From the NCBI RefSeq assembly GCF_011397635.1, contig NC_064767.1:22184537-22248536 (forward strand): DNA of 64,000 nucleotides. The letters run 5' to 3'. Made by a program: the position numbers and the translations under genes. The notes under the pieces were generated by a model. It was not told the origin of the DNA and ran no database searches. It was given only the letters and a program-made list of their open reading frames with translations. Source of the stretch: Epinephelus fuscoguttatus. Its lineage: Eukaryota; Chordata; Actinopteri; Perciformes; Serranidae. This document shows, in pieces, positions 61,027 to 64,000 of this stretch; position 1 is the stretch's first letter, and each line of letters begins with the position of its first letter.

Positions 61027-63893
61027 CTCCCTCACAGACTCAGATGTGGTTTTTGACTCAGTCTTTGAACCAGTGTTTTGGACTGTGGATTATATCACAC
61101 GCTGGTTTGGCTCGGTGAGTGCGTGGGTTTGTCTGTGGGCTTTTTGGTTACAGAGAGTTTAAAAGTTTTCCTCTGAGGAAAGTTCTCTACATGTGTCCCT
61201 TATCTTTGCCTCACAGGTGTTTGTCACTTTGGTGGTGATACTGACGAGCTCCGTCTTGTTGGTAGCCTATCTGGTCCTACTGCCTATGGCCCTCAGCACG
61301 TACTCCCCTGGATGGATTGCGTGGCACCTTTGTTATGGCCACTGGAACCTCGTTATGATTGTTTTCCATTACTACAAGGCCGCCATGACTTCCCCAGGGT
61401 ACCCCCCTACAGTAAGATACCAAGTACACTTTACTGCAGAACCACAAAACTTTACTAATCTGGGTTTGAATTAAAGTTATACCTGGTAATGCAACATAAA
61501 TGTGTTCTTTCAATCAGGAAAAAAATGACAGTCCTTTTGTGTCATTCTGCAAAAAGTGCATCATGCCCAAACCAGCAAGAACACACCACTGTGGCATCTG
61601 TAACAGGTGAGTCAGTGTCATTTTTCTTTGTTTCTGGTATTGTCCTAACATGTAATTTTGCAATCTCCATAGAAAGCTGGGGTAGGCAGAAATCTGGAAG
61701 GAAAAAAAACAAAAACAAATGGAAGAATCTGAAAAGACACCTTCCTCCTGCAGCTCTCCCCTCTCTGTCCTAAACCTCTTCCACCAGACAAGTACATGCA
61801 TATGCACATGCTTCCTACAGGATTCCAGTGTTTCCTATACATTTTATAGAGCTGCACATAGCTCATTTGTGCAGCCACCCATTGCCCCTTTCTCCCTGCT
61901 GCTGTGGGGGCGTCTTCCCCATGTGGACAGTGAGCAGCAGCTCAAGAGACGGACTCAAATTCAGCCAGAATCTGTCAGCAGCATTTTCTGTCCACCTCTG
62001 AAACACTTCACTGATATTGACACATTTTAATTTGTTTGTTGTTGGACTCTCTTTTTTAAAATCCGCCTTCCTTTTTTGGGTTGCTTTGCAATGTAGGCAG
62101 TTGTTACTAATGCTGGAATAGCAACTCTCTATGCAAGACTTTGTACCATTACCAGGCTTTCACAGAAGGGGCGTGCATGCACATCTGCATTTGCAGAACA
62201 GCCAATAGCAATGCATTCTCTTGGAAAATGACCTGTGATTGCCTCAAGTGTCCAATCGTGGCCTAGATTTTCTAAAGCCTCAAAACAGAGTCAAGAGAAG
62301 GTGCAGAAATCGAGCGTTGTCTCAGGCCACTTTAATTACAATGTGCTCAAAGTGTATTATGGGATTTTTGTTCAATGAGGCCAAAATTAAACTTTCTACC
62401 CCAGCTTTAACTGACTGAAATATCTTTATCGACCAATATCCTTTCGACTGCTTAGTGGAATTCATTGGATTTACAGGGGACAGACCTGGTTAGCAACAAC
62501 TCTTTTGGTGGCAGACTTTTGGGTGCCATAACTTAATGTTAAGCAAGAAAAAACCTGCAGAGTTGTCTGTTAGGTGTCAGAATTCATATTTTCTTTTTCT
62601 TTTTGCAGGTGCATTCTGAAAATGGACCATCATTGTCGTATCCTTTGTGCAAATATTGTTTCAAATATTGTATTTTGATGTGACTCTGAGGAGATGGTGG
62701 TTTTCCTTAACGCCGGCATCTCAGCTTGGCTAAATAACTGTGTGGGCCATTTCAACCACCGGTACTTCTTCTCCTTCTGCCTCTTCATGGCCATGGGCTG
62801 TGTCTACTGTAGCATCAGTGGCAGAAACATGTTCCTAGATGCGTACAATGCTATCGAGGTAAGATGCTCAGATTGCTTGGACTGCTGCTGCCTGTGGGCC
62901 TATTTGCGGTTCTGTGCTTGGAGGGATTGTTGGGTTTTGTCTGTTACTTTTTATCCATGTTTGGCGTCTTTCTCTGCGGGGCTTAACTGTTCCTCACTGA
63001 CACTGTCTTGTTTCTGTCTTTAACACTCGGGTTTCTGTGTGCGGGCTCTTCCATTAGCGCTTTAAGCATATGGATGCGGAAAAGCCAGGGGTGCCAGTAA
63101 CAGGGATGGGACTTCTCATAGGGCTTCTCCCCCCTGGGCAGGTACAAATGTACACAGACACTAAGATGATTAAGCTTAAGTGTTTTTTATTATCTGTTAT
63201 GTAACATGTGCTCTTTTCATTTATGTCAAGACCACCTATCAGACAGCTGCACCTCCGTACACCTTCAAGGATAAGATGATTCATAAGAGCATCATCTACA
63301 TGTGGGTGCTCACCAGGTAAAATACACGTTTCATCTTGCACCTTGCTATACATAGCATACCATGCCATCTGCTGCTACACAAATCCATTATTCAAAGCAG
63401 GTTATGTGTATGAAGTGGTTTCACATTGGAAAAATGGCACAATTAAGGATACTCAAACTTATTAGTATGGATACCAAATATGCTAAAAAGTCTCAGTGTG
63501 CTGCTGATGGACACAGTTGTTCCACAATGCAGTGTACAAAGGCAATGTAGGAGCTGCAGAGGTGTAACAGCTAGAGGGATACAAATGTATGAAATGTTTG
63601 GAAAACCATTTTAGTCCCTCTCTGTCAGCTATTGTTGGCAGATGCGTCATGACTTACAAAATAATACAGTACAGTGATTTCTATCAGGCCAACTCCAAAC
63701 ATGGTGCACTGCATATTACGCATTCTTAATGCGGCAGCAGATCAAATATAATGTCTTTTGGTCTCTCAGCACTGTGGGATTGGCCCTGGGAGCCCTGACC
63801 TTTTGGCATGCAATGCTCATATCCAGAGGGGAGACCAGCATCGAAAAACACATCAACAGCAAAGAGACAAAGCGACTGGCAAGACGAGGACGG
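60881..63893 (+). CDS. zdhhc16: ZDHHC16 palmitoyltransferase, partial (C-terminus beyond window)
   Basis: Coding exons: 60881-61114, 61217-61411, 61518-61606, 62609-62637, 62725-62858, 63058-63141, 63231-63316 and 63770-63893. Phases agree, giving 325 residues; the next exon lies past 64000. Membrane segments lie in exon 3 (VFVTLVVILTSSVLLVAYL) and in exons 6 and 9. The Cys-rich domain reads CKKC...HHCGICNRC then DHHC and WLNNCVGHFNHRYFFSF, with the catalytic DHHC encoded by a 29-base microexon. DHHC enzymes form an acyl-cysteine intermediate and transfer palmitate to substrate cysteines; mammalian ZDHHC16 is an ER enzyme known to palmitoylate ZDHHC6 and phospholamban. Exon 7 (RFKHMDAEKPGVPVTG...) is a loop segment I do not recall in the main human isoform. 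The ATG at 60881 aligns with the human start. Confidence 0.92.
61675..62406. mobile_element. TTAA-type miniature element in zdhhc16 intron 4
   Basis: The left end is AGCTGGGGTAGGCAG and the right end, reverse-complemented, is AGCTGGGGTAGAAAG next to TTAA at 62407-62410; the left flank is a degenerate AGAA. It has no coding capacity. It belongs to a repeat family common in fishes. Confidence 0.65.
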
Positions 63894-64000
63894 GTAAGCT
63901 TGTTCAATATATCAAAAGCTAAAATAATTCAGGCTGTATTAAGTCAAGGGAAACCCCAAATCAAAAAACAGTGTCTCCAACATTCTGCAGCTTACACTAA

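Overview
The window reads as nuclear DNA from a spiny-rayed (percomorph-type) teleost. The genes are spliced with GT-AG introns, and the proteins match vertebrate families. The spacers hold AT-rich sequence, CA/GT microsatellites and dispersed elements typical of fish genomes: tRNA-derived SINEs, an L2/Maui-type LINE tail, and several foldback elements with TTAA target sites. There are no bacterial operons, CRISPR arrays or phage genes. I named genes by recalled protein similarity and rebuilt the exons by hand from reading frames and splice sites; no search was run.

Layout: (1) npm3 (+), five coding exons from 1152 to 7342, with a CRE and TATA-like promoter just upstream. Its 5.3-kb last intron holds a hAT-like miniature element, a nearly intact same-strand piggyBac transposase gene with its own small intron, and a SINE. 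(2) 7.4-22.5 kb is a gene-poor, repeat-rich spacer. It holds two large inverted-repeat elements (one with ~300-bp terminal repeats around a THAP-domain ORF), an L2 LINE tail, two TTAA-flanked miniature elements, a perfect 33-bp-arm hairpin and an A-rich minisatellite. (3) trim8 (-), six coding exons, 35109 down to 22567. (4) sufu (-), twelve coding exons, 49027 down to 39366, with CCAAT and CRE-like boxes upstream. (5) A spacer from 49.6 to 54.5 kb with no recognised gene. (6) mettl18 (-), two coding exons, 59000 down to 54664. (7) zdhhc16 (+), divergent from mettl18 and cut by the right edge of the window; the two share a short intergenic promoter with ZNF143-like and NRF1-like sites.

The genes do not form one pathway. 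npm3 encodes a histone chaperone, trim8 a RING E3 ligase, sufu the GLI-restraining Hedgehog regulator, mettl18 a protein-histidine methyltransferase and zdhhc16 a palmitoyltransferase. From memory, npm3, trim8, sufu and zdhhc16 all have human orthologues on 10q24, so this is largely a conserved neighbourhood, while human METTL18 lies elsewhere. The most notable candidate is the piggyBac transposase inside npm3. All catalytic aspartates and the C-terminal zinc-binding module are present, its N-terminal acidic segment is duplicated, and its 5' open frame has no ATG for more than 300 bases. That arrangement resembles the host-transposase fusion described for human CSB-PGBD3.
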